Part shown: piece by piece, positions 5,470 through 13,244 of the stretch | How the letters are laid out: each line of letters opens with the position of its first letter | Numbering within the stretch: the first letter of the stretch is position 1 | Source: Microcoleaceae cyanobacterium UBA11344 | GTDB lineage: Bacteria > Cyanobacteriota > Cyanobacteriia > Cyanobacteriales > Microcoleaceae | NCBI GenBank assembly: GCA_003483675.1 | Contig: DMYK01000520.1 | Location: 1-17,665 of the forward strand | Direction: 5' to 3' | Length of the DNA: 17,665 nt | Notes under the pieces: generated by a model | What the model was told of the DNA's origin: nothing | The model's input: only the letters and a program-made list of their open reading frames with translations | Databases searched by the model: none | Program-made: the position numbers and the translations under genes

Positions 5470-7147
5470 ATGCAATTACTTAAGCAGTTAAGTATAAAAA
5501 CAAAACTCATAGTCATGTTACTAGTAGTCAGCCTTTGCGCTATGTTCGCGATCACTTATATATCCTCTAGCACTGGTAAAGCGATTCTGACCGAAAAAGT
5601 ATTCAACCAATTAACCAGCCTTCGGGCTGCCAAAACTTATCAAATCCAAGATTATTTTGAAACCCTTCATAACCATAGCGAAACCCTAAGCGAAGACTTG
5701 ACAGTCGTCGGTGCCATGCAGGAGTTCAAGACAGCCTACCGCCAGCTTGAACAATCGACAGTACCAGCGGATTTTGACGCAAAAATTGATACTTACTACC
5801 AGACACAATTTATACCCAAACTAGCGAAAACTAACGATGGTTCTCCCGTTCTGGCATCCTACACGCCAAAAACAGCCGCTGCCCGTTACTTGTAGCACCA
5901 CTACATCGCTGCTAACCCCAACCCCATTGGCAAGAAACTTCTCCTTGACAATCCTGGCGACGCCAGCGCTTACAGCCGCGCTCACGCCCGCTACCACCCC
6001 ATTTTTCGCAATATAGTTGAAAAATACGGTTATTACGATATGTTTTTGATCGATCCTCCTACAGGAAGTGCAAACAAAAGGAGTGAAGGAAGCTTTGTTT
6101 GGGAAACAAGACACGCAGGCGATCGACGATTATCGTAATATTCCTGTTTTGAGTTCTTATGCTCCACTAGATATTGATGGATTGAGGTGGGTGATCTTGG
6201 CGGAGATTGATGTTTCTGAAGCCTATGCCTCAATTCACTCGTTTGAAAAAACAGTTTTGATTGGGGCTACTTTAATCATCGCGCTAATCACGCTTGTGGC
6301 CATGTGGCTGACCGCAATCTTTGTCAAACCCATCAAGATGTTAATCGCTAGCGCCGACAAGGTGGGGGCTGGGGAATTTGATGCCGTTGTCAAATCTGGT
6401 TCGCAAGATGAATTTGGAGATTTAGCTAAGTCATTTAACCAAACAATAGGCAGCCTTCGTGCCGAAACTCAACTAATCGAACAGAAAAATCGCGAAAATG
6501 AAGCATTAGTCTTAAGTATATTTAGTCCAGCAATAGCCAAACGCCTCAAACAGGGCGATCGAGAAATTGCCGATCAGATATCTAATGTCTCGGTCTTATT
6601 TTCCGACCTCGATCGATTCACTAAGCTCACTCAATCAATGTCCCCTCAAGAGGTTGTGAGCCTGCTTAATGAACTGGTAACAGCCTTTGATGAAATGACC
6701 GATAAATACGGTTTGGAGAAGATTAAAACTATTGGTGACGGTTATATGGCTGTATGCGGGCTTAGTGTGCCGCGTCTGGATCATGACAAACGCACGGTAG
6801 ATTTTGCTTTGGAAATGCTGTCTTTTGTTCGCCGATTTAATTATGAAAAAGGCTTGCATCTAGACCTGCGAATCGGCATCAATTCAGGAGATGTGGTTGC
6901 AGGCGTGATTGGCAAAAATAAATTGCTCTACGACGTTTGGGGCGATACTGTAAATATTGCCAATAGGTTGAAGTCGGCTTGTCCGCCCGGATCGATCTTC
7001 GTGTCTCAAGACATCTGCGATCGGCTGCCCGAACTCTACGATTTTGAGCTGGTTGGTGAAATTCAAGAACCTGGAAAAGAACAGCTAGTGGCTTGGCAAC
7101 TCAAAAGTTCTAAGCTGACTGTAAGTGTTCGAGAGGAAGAGGTATAA
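5470..7147 (+). pseudogene. Membrane class III adenylate cyclase gene, broken by stop, deletion and frameshift
   Basis: The start at ATG 5470 is preferred (AGGA 8 nt upstream, 'MQLLKQLSIKTKLIVMLLVV'); an in-frame ATG at 5413 gives an unlikely polar extension. The intact plan would be TM1, extracellular dCache sensor, TM2, HAMP, cyclase. Lesions: a TAG at 5893-5895 in the sensor domain, with homologous reading continuing after it ('HHYIAANPNPIGKKLLLDNP'); then, near 6060, a jump from 'MFLIDPPTG' to 'QTKGVKEALFGKQD' with a change of frame. In relatives these two blocks are separated by roughly 100 or more residues, so an internal deletion of the sensor domain is inferred. Downstream, TM2, HAMP and the catalytic domain are open. 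It lies just upstream of a MscS channel with a cyclic-nucleotide-type domain. A 5' fragment of the same gene sits inverted at 11806-11930. Confidence 0.8.
6068..7147 (+). CDS. HAMP-adenylate cyclase catalytic half (3' open frame of the broken gene)
   Basis: 359 codons from a GTG of doubtful use (an AGGA lies almost against it). Order: end of dCache ('DYRNIPVLSSYAPLDI'), TM2 at about 62-86, HAMP at about 87-140, cyclase at about 170-350. All core class III residues are visible: metal Asp180 in 'LFSDLDRFT' and Asp224 in 'TIGDGYMA', adenine-specifying Lys220 and Asp289 ('YDVWGDTVN'), and transition-state Asn296 and Arg300. ATP to cAMP chemistry is therefore predicted for the domain if it is ever translated and dimerised. 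Without its sensor domain and first membrane segment, any product would be unregulated or mislocalised. Confidence 0.7.
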   Translation: MQTKGVKEALFGKQDTQAIDDYRNIPVLSSYAPLDIDGLRWVILAEIDVSEAYASIHSFEKTVLIGATLIIALITLVAMWLTAIFVKPIKMLIASADKVGAGEFDAVVKSGSQDEFGDLAKSFNQTIGSLRAETQLIEQKNRENEALVLSIFSPAIAKRLKQGDREIADQISNVSVLFSDLDRFTKLTQSMSPQEVVSLLNELVTAFDEMTDKYGLEKIKTIGDGYMAVCGLSVPRLDHDKRTVDFALEMLSFVRRFNYEKGLHLDLRIGINSGDVVAGVIGKNKLLYDVWGDTVNIANRLKSACPPGSIFVSQDICDRLPELYDFELVGEIQEPGKEQLVAWQLKSSKLTVSVREEEV

Positions 7148-7178
7148 GCTTTTATGAATCTAGATTGTTTATGGTATT

Positions 7179-7216
7179 AGAGGGGGAGAAGAGGAGAAGG
7201 GGAGAGGGGGAAAGGA
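7179..7216 (+). other. 38-nt pure purine tract
   Basis: An uninterrupted A/G run, G-rich, between the cyclase stop and the channel start. It could form a triplex or simply be low-complexity spacer. No -10/-35 was identified. Confidence 0.6.
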
Positions 7217-7262
7217 TTTTTGATATGGGAGCGAAATATACAATTTAAATGCACAACAACTT

Positions 7263-8750
7263 ATGAGTAATTTAAGCTTTTCAAACGACTGGCAGACCTG
7301 GGCGGTAATTGTCGGATTAGGCTTCCCACTCCTGGTCGTTTTACTAGGAGAGATTATTTATCATCTACAAAGGAGCGGTAAACCCCTGGCGGCTACCCTG
7401 GTGGTTGTAAAAAACCTGGTTCTGCCCGTCTTAATGCTGATGCTTTTAATCAGGAATGTCGTGAAGCTTGACGTTAACGGGAATTTTCCCAAGCTCGTCG
7501 CAACGCTGTTCTGGATATCTGCGATCTACGCCTCTCTCTCGCTGTTTAATGTGATTTTGTTTGAAGAAGCGGAGGCCAATACATGGCGGGGACGAATGCC
7601 CAAACTGCTGATCGACCTTTCTAGGTTGTTTTTGGTGCTTGTGGGAAGTGCGATCGTACTGGCGGCAGTTTGGGGTGCGGATTTGGCCGGTCTTGCTACT
7701 GGATTAGGCGTTAGCTCGATCGTGCTCGGTTTGGCGCTTCAGGACACATTGGGTAGTATTATGTCTGGGATTGCGCTGCTGCTAGAACGCCCCTTCAGTG
7801 TGGGTGATTGGTTGCGAATTGGTGATATCGAAGGTCAGGTAATTGATATTAATTGGCGATCGGTTCGTCTGCTAACTCTCGAGCGTGAAGTGATTATTGT
7901 TCCTCATCAGTTGATTGGCAAAGAAATAATCCGTAATTACAGCCAACCAGAACGCATTTATAACCAACGGATCAATATTGGCTTTTCCTACGATACCCCT
8001 CCTAACCTCGTGAAGCAGGTACTAACAAGTACAGCTTTAGCTACACAAGGAATATTAGCCGAACCGGAACCAGAGATCAAAACCACATCCTATGATGAGA
8101 CGGCAATTATCTATGAGGTGGAGTTTTTTATCCAAAACTTTGAGGATGTGGAGCAGATACTCGATCGATTTATGACGCGAGTCTGGTACGCAGCGCAGCG
8201 GAACAACCTGACGCTATATCGCTACCGATACGAGTATGCTGTGGAAGCTGCTGATAAGCCAGATAGCGCTTCAAGTAAGTTAGCCCAAAGCCTGCACTCA
8301 ATTCCCGGATTTATGCCTTTAGCTAGAGAAGCGAAAAATTTGGATGACTTAACTAAGGGAACTATTTTACAGAAGTTTGGTGCGGGAGAGAAAGTCATCC
8401 GGCAGGGCGAGCTTGGTAATGCTTTGTACATTATCATTGCGGGTGAGGCTAAGGTCACAGTCACGAACAAGTTTGGCATGGAGTTGGAGGTAATGACTAT
8501 CTTGCGCGGTGAGTTTTTTGGTGAGATGGCACTGTTTAGTGGGGAACCGAGTCCGATATCGATCGTCGCCGCTGACGATTTGCAAGTTCTTGTCGTCTAC
8601 TCAGATGCTGTAAATACGATGATTGAACGTCAACCAAGCTTGGGGCGCGAGATCGGTCAAATTATCGAAGCGCGAAGCAAAGCGGTAAGTATGGCCTGCC
8701 CGGCAGATGAGGCGGCTAGGGCGTGTTTTCAAACTTTCCAATCATATTGA
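7263..8750 (+). CDS. MscS-family channel with C-terminal cyclic-nucleotide-binding-like domain
   Basis: 495 residues, apparently intact. Hydrophobic segments at about 14-33, 47-64, 78-100 and 117-137 precede the MscS pore helix and beta domain: 'GLGVSSIVLGLALQDTLGSI' (147-166), 'ERPFSVGDWLRIGDIEGQV' and 'VIIVPHQLIGKEIIRNYS'. Residues ~355-470 form a cNMP-binding-type beta-roll ('ALYIIIAGEAKVTV', 'FFGEMALFSGEPSPIS'). This plan matches bacterial cyclic-nucleotide-gated MscS-like channels. The phosphate-binding cassette keeps GE (420-421), but the usual Arg after 'xP' is Ser430, so canonical cAMP binding is uncertain. The gene sits 115 nt after the broken adenylate cyclase, suggesting an original cyclase-channel pair. 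The last ~10 residues ('ACFQTFQSY') are encoded by an inserted element (8716-8854), so the native C-terminus was replaced. ATG 7263 has no strong ribosome binding site. Confidence 0.88.
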   Translation: MSNLSFSNDWQTWAVIVGLGFPLLVVLLGEIIYHLQRSGKPLAATLVVVKNLVLPVLMLMLLIRNVVKLDVNGNFPKLVATLFWISAIYASLSLFNVILFEEAEANTWRGRMPKLLIDLSRLFLVLVGSAIVLAAVWGADLAGLATGLGVSSIVLGLALQDTLGSIMSGIALLLERPFSVGDWLRIGDIEGQVIDINWRSVRLLTLEREVIIVPHQLIGKEIIRNYSQPERIYNQRINIGFSYDTPPNLVKQVLTSTALATQGILAEPEPEIKTTSYDETAIIYEVEFFIQNFEDVEQILDRFMTRVWYAAQRNNLTLYRYRYEYAVEAADKPDSASSKLAQSLHSIPGFMPLAREAKNLDDLTKGTILQKFGAGEKVIRQGELGNALYIIIAGEAKVTVTNKFGMELEVMTILRGEFFGEMALFSGEPSPISIVAADDLQVLVVYSDAVNTMIERQPSLGREIGQIIEARSKAVSMACPADEAARACFQTFQSY

Positions 8751-8854
8751 GATACCCCTAAATCCCCCTGATAGTCGGGGGACTTTGAGTGCTCTTGTCC
8801 CCCCCTTATTAAGGGGGGCTAGGGGGGATCTCCGGGTTTGAAAACACGCCCTAG
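8716..8854. mobile_element. 139-bp MITE-like element with 19-bp perfect terminal inverted repeats
   Basis: The ends are CTAGGGCGTGTTTTCAAAC (8716-8734) and its exact complement (8836-8854). The outermost CTAG at each side may be the target duplication; CTAG targets are known for some IS5-group elements, so a non-autonomous IS5-type element is a guess. The interior holds a palindromic 'ccccctgatagtcggggg' and a second C-run/G-run hairpin, with no ORF. It overlaps and rewrites the 3' end of the channel gene and supplies its stop codon. Confidence 0.8.
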
Positions 8855-8917
8855 CGATCGGGAATACTTTTCTTTTCGGCTTGTGGCAATTTTACCATTC
8901 TTGGGGCTGGTGAAAAA

Positions 8918-8936
8918 GCACGGTCATAGACCGTGC
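8918..8936 (-). terminator. Rho-independent terminator of the RTX/lipase unit
   Basis: A perfect 8-bp stem GCACGGTC / GACCGTGC with a 3-nt loop. Read on the minus strand it is followed by TTTTTC, and it lies about 50 nt past the RTX stop. A degenerate copy occurs at 3544-3562 on the left arm. Confidence 0.75.
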
Positions 8937-8986
8937 AAAGTATTACGAATCACAGCCGCCTCTGCAAGACCGGGGAGAAGTCAAAC

Positions 8987-9916
8987 CTAAAATATTCTTG
9001 TAGGGAACTGGTCCTGTAGTTGCGAAGCCCACAAACCCTCAATCTTTGCAATCAATTCACCTCCAGCCCAGAGAAAAGTTTGAGTGATGAGGTTTTGCGC
9101 CTCAATATTCACGCCACCTAAAATTATGTCAGTTACTGGATTAAAGTTAACTATTTGGGCGTAATCATTCCCACCATTGGCTGAGTACCAATTTCTTGTA
9201 TTATCACCAATATAAAATGTGTTTTGTCTGGCGTCAGGGTTGCCAATTAAAGTATCTACCTCATCACTCAACATCGTGTTGGTGTCTGTACCTTTGAGTA
9301 AGTTAAGACCCGTACCACCTTCTAGAATATCGTTTCCAGAACCACCAAACAATCTATTAATGCCGTTTCCACCAGTCAGATAATCATTCCCCGCATCGCC
9401 ATAAATGTCATTAGTCCCATCTCCGCCATTGATGATGTCAATTCCCTCCCCGCCGTGGATGGTGTCATTACCTGTGCCAGCATAGAGAAAATCATTACCC
9501 TCCTCACCAAGGATCTGATTATTCCCATCTCCGCCATCAACAGTGTCATTTCCAGCCCCGCCGAAGATGATGTCATTACCTGTGCCACCAAACACAAGAT
9601 CGTTGCCGTTACCAACATTATAAGTATGGTTGCCGTTGTTGTTGTAATATTTCGCAAAACTCCCACTTAATCTGAATTCGTCGTCTCTGTTAGTCCCATA
9701 GATAAAGCGATCGTTGGTTCCGCCAGCAGCTTTAGCAGCAACCAGAAACAAAGGATTATCTTGAGCATCAACGGGAATCACTCCTTCATGCACTTGAAGA
9801 GAGTTAGGAGAATCCCCTTTATAAAAGTTTGGTCGAAATGGATGATTGGCCTGCGTGTCACTCAGACCCAGAATATTGGTGGCTAAACGAGAATTGTCGG
9901 CTGCATTAGTCACCAA
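8987..9916 (-). CDS. RTX-type calcium-binding protein, C-terminal half of split lipase-RTX
   Basis: 309 residues. Residues ~1-70 ('NSRLATNILGLSDTQANHPF', 'QVHEGVIPVDAQDNPLFLVA') look like the end of the lipase domain and linker, which argues that this was once one protein with the ORF upstream. Twelve RTX nonapeptides follow (about 102-209; 'GTGNDIIFG', 'GAGNDTVDG' and so on), which bind Ca2+ in this fold, then a conserved C-terminal block ending 'DQFPTRIF' that probably includes the type I secretion signal. The first codon listed is TTG at 9916. The next codon, GTG, overlaps the upstream stop as GTGA, so coupled re-initiation is possible. It has fewer repeats than the left-arm copy (12 against 16). 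A terminator lies ~50 nt downstream. Confidence 0.78.
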   Translation of the reverse strand: MVTNAADNSRLATNILGLSDTQANHPFRPNFYKGDSPNSLQVHEGVIPVDAQDNPLFLVAAKAAGGTNDRFIYGTNRDDEFRLSGSFAKYYNNNGNHTYNVGNGNDLVFGGTGNDIIFGGAGNDTVDGGDGNNQILGEEGNDFLYAGTGNDTIHGGEGIDIINGGDGTNDIYGDAGNDYLTGGNGINRLFGGSGNDILEGGTGLNLLKGTDTNTMLSDEVDTLIGNPDARQNTFYIGDNTRNWYSANGGNDYAQIVNFNPVTDIILGGVNIEAQNLITQTFLWAGGELIAKIEGLWASQLQDQFPTRIF

Positions 9917-10692
9917 ATTTGTGTGGTGACGACACGGCTGTGTTGATCGTTCGCAGTGGTACCGAAGTCAAACAGGAAAGATTCCTTGGCAGTTCCAGCT
10001 TGAGCTTCATTTCCTGCTACACTACTGATGCCATTAAAACTTCTTCTTGAAGCCGTAGCACCAAAGTCTAAGCGTTCGATTGGGTCTGCAATTCCTCCCT
10101 TTTTATCTAATACATATCCATTTGATAGGTCAGTATCGAAGCCATTAGTTGTATCGTAGGGACTGACAATTTTCGCGCTATTTGATGCTGGATCAAGGGC
10201 TGTAACCGAACCAACTTGACTCCCGTAGGTGGTATTGAAACTGGCGGCAATATCGCTGGCAAGGTGAGCACCAAGACTATGACCAACAATATTGAGTGCT
10301 GCGGCTGGCATTCCCCACTCCACAAGTTTGTTTCGGATTGCTGTTGCTACTGGGGTAATCCACGAACCAGACCTGTAAAGGTCTCCTCTAGCAATCCCTA
10401 ATGTTGCATTATTTGTTGGGGTGCCGCTCACTTGAGTCCAATCAAGGGCTAAAACTGTATCGTTTGGGTTAGCATCATTGATGGCTTTCGCCAGAGTTGC
10501 ATCAAAAGAATCGCTGGGTGCTGTGAAACCAGGAATCAGCAACCATACTTTTTGACCATTCCATTGCTCGGCAGAGGGAAGAGAGAAGGGCGCACGGATA
10601 TTTATTTGACGCTGACTTGGACTAAAAGCATTGCTAGGTGGTCTGTTAGTTTCGCCACCTGTCACCAAAAACGGAGTATTTATCGCTGTCAT
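9910..10692 (-). CDS. Pancreatic-lipase-like alpha/beta hydrolase, N-terminal half of split lipase-RTX
   Basis: 260 residues. 'QKVWLLIPGFTAPSDSFDAT' is the oxyanion-side strand, 'LNIVGHSLGAHLASDIA' is the nucleophile elbow with the GxSxG serine, 'VTALDPAS' carries the likely catalytic Asp, and 'NDQHSRVV' near the end the catalytic His. A serine esterase or lipase acting on extracellular lipid or ester is therefore predicted; the substrate is unknown. There is no Sec signal, consistent with export through the RTX tail now in the next ORF. The frame ends in TGA just after the catalytic His, while homologous sequence continues in the -1 frame, so the gene is split by a frameshift or read by coupled translation. 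The start ATG follows the AGAGGA site 35 nt after the PEP-CTERM copy c. Confidence 0.78.
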   Translation of the reverse strand: MTAINTPFLVTGGETNRPPSNAFSPSQRQINIRAPFSLPSAEQWNGQKVWLLIPGFTAPSDSFDATLAKAINDANPNDTVLALDWTQVSGTPTNNATLGIARGDLYRSGSWITPVATAIRNKLVEWGMPAAALNIVGHSLGAHLASDIAASFNTTYGSQVGSVTALDPASNSAKIVSPYDTTNGFDTDLSNGYVLDKKGGIADPIERLDFGATASRRSFNGISSVAGNEAQAGTAKESFLFDFGTTANDQHSRVVTTQIW

Positions 10693-10727
10693 TGTCTATT
10701 CCTCTCAAGTTATCTTGGTAAAGATGA

Positions 10728-11341
10728 TTATTTGTTTGCCTTTTTAGACTTTCTCCACAAGTGAACTCCACCCAATCCCAAAAAAGCCAAAAATGAGGCG
10801 AAGGGGGAGGCGTTCTCTGGTACGGGAGTAGGTTCAGGAGGAGATTCGTTAATTTCTAAGGTCACAAGCCCCCCACCTGTAACAGCTCCCTCTCGCAAGA
10901 AGAACTGAAATATCCCGGGATCTCCAAACATAAATCTGTTATTTCCATCCAAAACTCCACTCTCATTTACCCCAAAAACGTTGAAGCCAAATTGAGTGGG
11001 GACTCCGTTCTCAAAAGCCAAAACAGGATTATCTGGGAAGTTTAAATCATCACTGGCCTTATAGGTGACAGGAGTTAAGCCCTCCGCAAAGTCCAGAAAT
11101 CTAAAGTTCAGAGATAGCAGTCCCGGTCGATCTCCATTTCCACCATTGACAGTCATGGATTCCGTGCCGACTTTGGTCAGATGCGTATCGTCGTAGGAAA
11201 AGTCACCAGTGTAGACACCCGCGAATTCGCCATGACTTATGTTGACTTTGATTGTGCCTGTTATTGTAGCCATAACGGTTGAGGCTCCTCATGTGGTAAA
11301 TATGTCCCAAGGATAGCGGTCAGTCCATATTTTATGTTCAT
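10728..11341 (-). pseudogene. PEP-CTERM protein copy c with destroyed signal peptide
   Basis: The leader and first codons are intact (ATG at 11341, 'MNIKYGLTAILGTYL'). Then the signal-peptide region differs from the other copies by a net loss of 7 nt, shifting the frame to a stop within about 12 codons. The mature part reopens at an internal ATG (11273, 'MATITGTIKV') and runs intact for 181 residues to the usual 'VPENASP', hydrophobic helix and basic tail. Any product from 11273 would lack export and could not reach an exosortase. It is closest to paralog b over the mature region. The lesion is recent, since the rest is not eroded. Confidence 0.82.
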
Positions 11342-11480
11342 TAGATATTCCTGATTTGAAAGGCTTCACCCACAGCAGTGAGTTTGTTTTCGTGTGTAGC
11401 AGCAATTAACGAAAACAACATCTTGAGATACAAATTAAAGCTTTTTTGCGGTATTTGATACCGTAAATTTACTAGAGTTT
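11342..11480 (-). promoter_or_regulatory. Conserved leader of PEP-CTERM gene, copy c
   Basis: Third copy of the leader seen at 728-863 and 1560-1697. The dyad CGGTAT/ATACCG is at 11449-11463 and the hairpin arms GTTTTCGT/ACGAAAAC are at 11386-11416. AGGA precedes the old ATG. It is preserved although the gene it serves has lost its signal peptide. Confidence 0.6.
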
Positions 11481-11535
11481 TTTGCCACAAATAACTAGAT
11501 GTTTTGAAAATCTCAGTAATTCTATCTACGCCCCG

Positions 11536-11805
11536 CTATCCTGAGACTATATGCAAGTAGTAGTGAAATATGCAAGTTAAATTCGCAACAAATGACAGTC
11601 AAAACTCAAAACAATTCATTGGAAACTGCCAATTTTTTTGGTGGATCGAAGCGTAAATTTGCTGTTTTTCGAGCGTAAAATATTACTTAAATTCTGGTTT
11701 TTTGGGTTAATTGATAGCAATTTACTTCAAGATCATCATTGGCAATCAATCTCAGTATTGGACGAAACATCTGCCGGTCATACTTACCGATTTGCTTCGC
11801 GCAAG
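11536..11805. other. Intergenic sequence without recognised gene
   Basis: A/T-rich stretch between the end of the right arm and the cyclase fragment. An ORF of 85 codons at 11638-11895 on the plus strand has no recognisable motif and runs antisense through the cyclase fragment, so it is not called. Near 11791-11827 an imperfect hairpin repeat ('tttgcttcgcgcaa' paired with 'ttgcgagcatagcgcaaa') overlaps the fragment end. Confidence 0.5.
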
Positions 11806-11930
11806 GTGCTTGCGAGCATAGCGCAAATGCTCACTACCAGTAACATGACTATGAGTTTTGTTTTTATACTTAACTGCTTGAGTAATTGCCTATAATTTTT
11901 CCTGATATTATTTGCCTGATTTCTCTCATT
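11806..11930 (-). pseudogene. Inverted 5' fragment of the adenylate cyclase gene
   Basis: The reverse complement of this stretch matches 5431-5547 almost base for base: 'caggcaaataatatcagg', then the codons for 'LKQLSIKTKLIVML', ending where a short hairpin repeat begins. The start codon is altered (ATG to AGG). No catalytic part accompanies it. It shows that the cyclase 5' end was once present in this orientation too, either as part of a larger inverted duplication or as a rearrangement scar. Confidence 0.8.
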
Positions 11931-12005
11931 AGACATCTCCGTAAATTCAACTTTTGCCCTAGGCTACAATGATTTCAGACTAATCGATCGCATTATATAT
12001 GTCTG

Positions 12006-13120
12006 TTGGTTCTATCCCTTGCTGCCTTCAGCTTTTTTTTGCAAACAGCCTCTTCAATAAAAAATATTGCATCAGAGATTTCGATCGCGGCTTTACGCAG
12101 TTTCAAAAAGATTTTGCTTCAGTACCAGAAAGTCGCAGAATTTTCCTCAATTGCGCTGATTGAAGTGGATTCTGAATTGGGAGCAGGAACAGGCGGTCAA
12201 TCTATGGGAACTGCCGCACTCAGAGAAGCTGCGATTCAAAAACAATCTGCCCTCATGCACGCCGAGAATGGTGTTTTGAGTCTGGATAGCCTGAAAGTGC
12301 AAACAGAAAATTGTGCAGATGCCCTGGGACACAAACATAAACACGCCAAGTATATTGATGCTTTGTATAAAGTGTTAAATGGAACCAGTGAATTGGTGGC
12401 ACAAACCCTACAGGCGGGGTTGTTTCCAGTTGTATTGGGAGGCGATCGTTCAACGGCGGCGGGGACGATCGCTGGCATCAAAAAAGCCTTTCCCGATCGC
12501 CGTTTAGGAGTCGTCTGGATGGATGCTCATGCCGATATTCATTCACCCTATACGACCCCATCGGGGAATATGCACGGAATGCCTTTGGCGATCGCAACTA
12601 CCACCGATAACTTCGCCAAAAAAATCAATGACTTAGACTAAGACACCCTAGAAATGTGGAATCTGTGCAAAGCACTGGGATTAGCAAATGGTGCGAATTT
12701 GAGCATTGACGATCTGGTGTATGTGGCTGTGCGAGATATCGAAGAAGCAGAAGATCACCTGATGGAAACACACCACATCCTGAATATGACCACCGATCAA
12801 GTTCGTACCTTGGGTGCGGATGTCGTGGCAAAACAGTGTTTGGAAAAGCTCAATGGGGTGGCTCTGATTTACGTCACTTTTGACCTGGATAGTATGGATT
12901 CCTCGATTTGCATGGAAGGACTCCTGCCCCTCATGGTATTTTTCTCGAAGAAGCGCGGCTGCTTAACGAAACCTTGGTCAAAGATCCACGGGTTTGTTGT
13001 TGGGAAATCTGCGAAATTAATCCCCTGCTCGATACCCTGAATACGATAGTGGAAAACTCTCTGATCATTTTTGAAAGTGTGGTAGATGCGATCGCGAATC
13101 GCCCAAATATCCTAAATTAG
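12006..13120 (+). pseudogene. Arginase (ureohydrolase family) pseudogene
   Basis: Arginases hydrolyse arginine to ornithine and urea with a Mn pair. Recognisable in order: 'GAGTGGQSMGTAALREA', 'FPVVLGGDRSTAAG' (motif 1), 'VVWMDAHADIHSP' (motif 2), 'SGNMHGMPLA', 'VTFDLDSMD' (motif 3), 'GIFLEEARLLNETLV' and 'EICEINPLLD'. Lesions: an in-frame TAA at 12639-12641 ('NDLD', stop, 'DTLEMWNLCKALG'), a frameshift near 12900-12915 just after motif 3, and His to Arg in motif 1 (GGDHS to GGDRS), which removes a Mn ligand. The start is uncertain: TTG at 12006 keeps frame, ATG at 11999 does not. A urea-transporter relic follows 125 nt downstream, so the pair probably served arginine breakdown and urea movement before both decayed. 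Confidence 0.82.
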
Positions 13121-13141
13121 GAATTACGCACAGATACTACC

Positions 13142-13171
13142 TGTAGAGGCAATTCATGAATTGCCTCTACA
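13142..13171. repeat. Perfect 30-nt palindrome
   Basis: TGTAGAGGCAATTCA followed by its exact complement. It lies between the arginase and urea-transporter relics. There is no T-run on either strand, so it is not a standard terminator; it looks like a dispersed palindromic repeat. Confidence 0.85.
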
Positions 13172-13244
13172 AAAACAGACCAATTATAGAAGCATTCGTA
13201 AGTCCTGTCAATAAAAGTCCATTCTAAGTAAGAAAAAAGCATCA

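Larger units (their letters stand above)
8918..11535 (-). repeat. Right arm of large inverted duplication
   Basis: The reverse complement carries, in order, the stretch 'actgagattttcaaaacatc', the conserved leader, PEP-CTERM copy c, lipase, RTX and terminator, parallel to 1508-3562. This arm keeps the lipase segment that the left arm lost. The ~5.3 kb between the arms (3563-8917) could in principle invert by recombination. Confidence 0.8.

Noticed and set aside
9905..9925. Programmed -1 frameshift site between lipase and RTX
   Set aside because: An AAATTTG heptamer is present, but its codon phase is that of the RTX frame, not the lipase frame, so it cannot act as a classical slippery site for this shift; no strong stem was seen just downstream.
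11638..11895. 85-codon plus-strand ORF
   Set aside because: No recognisable motif, no ribosome binding site, and its 3' half is antisense to the cyclase 5' fragment.
13142..13171. Perfect palindrome as a terminator
   Set aside because: Neither strand has a T-run after the stem.
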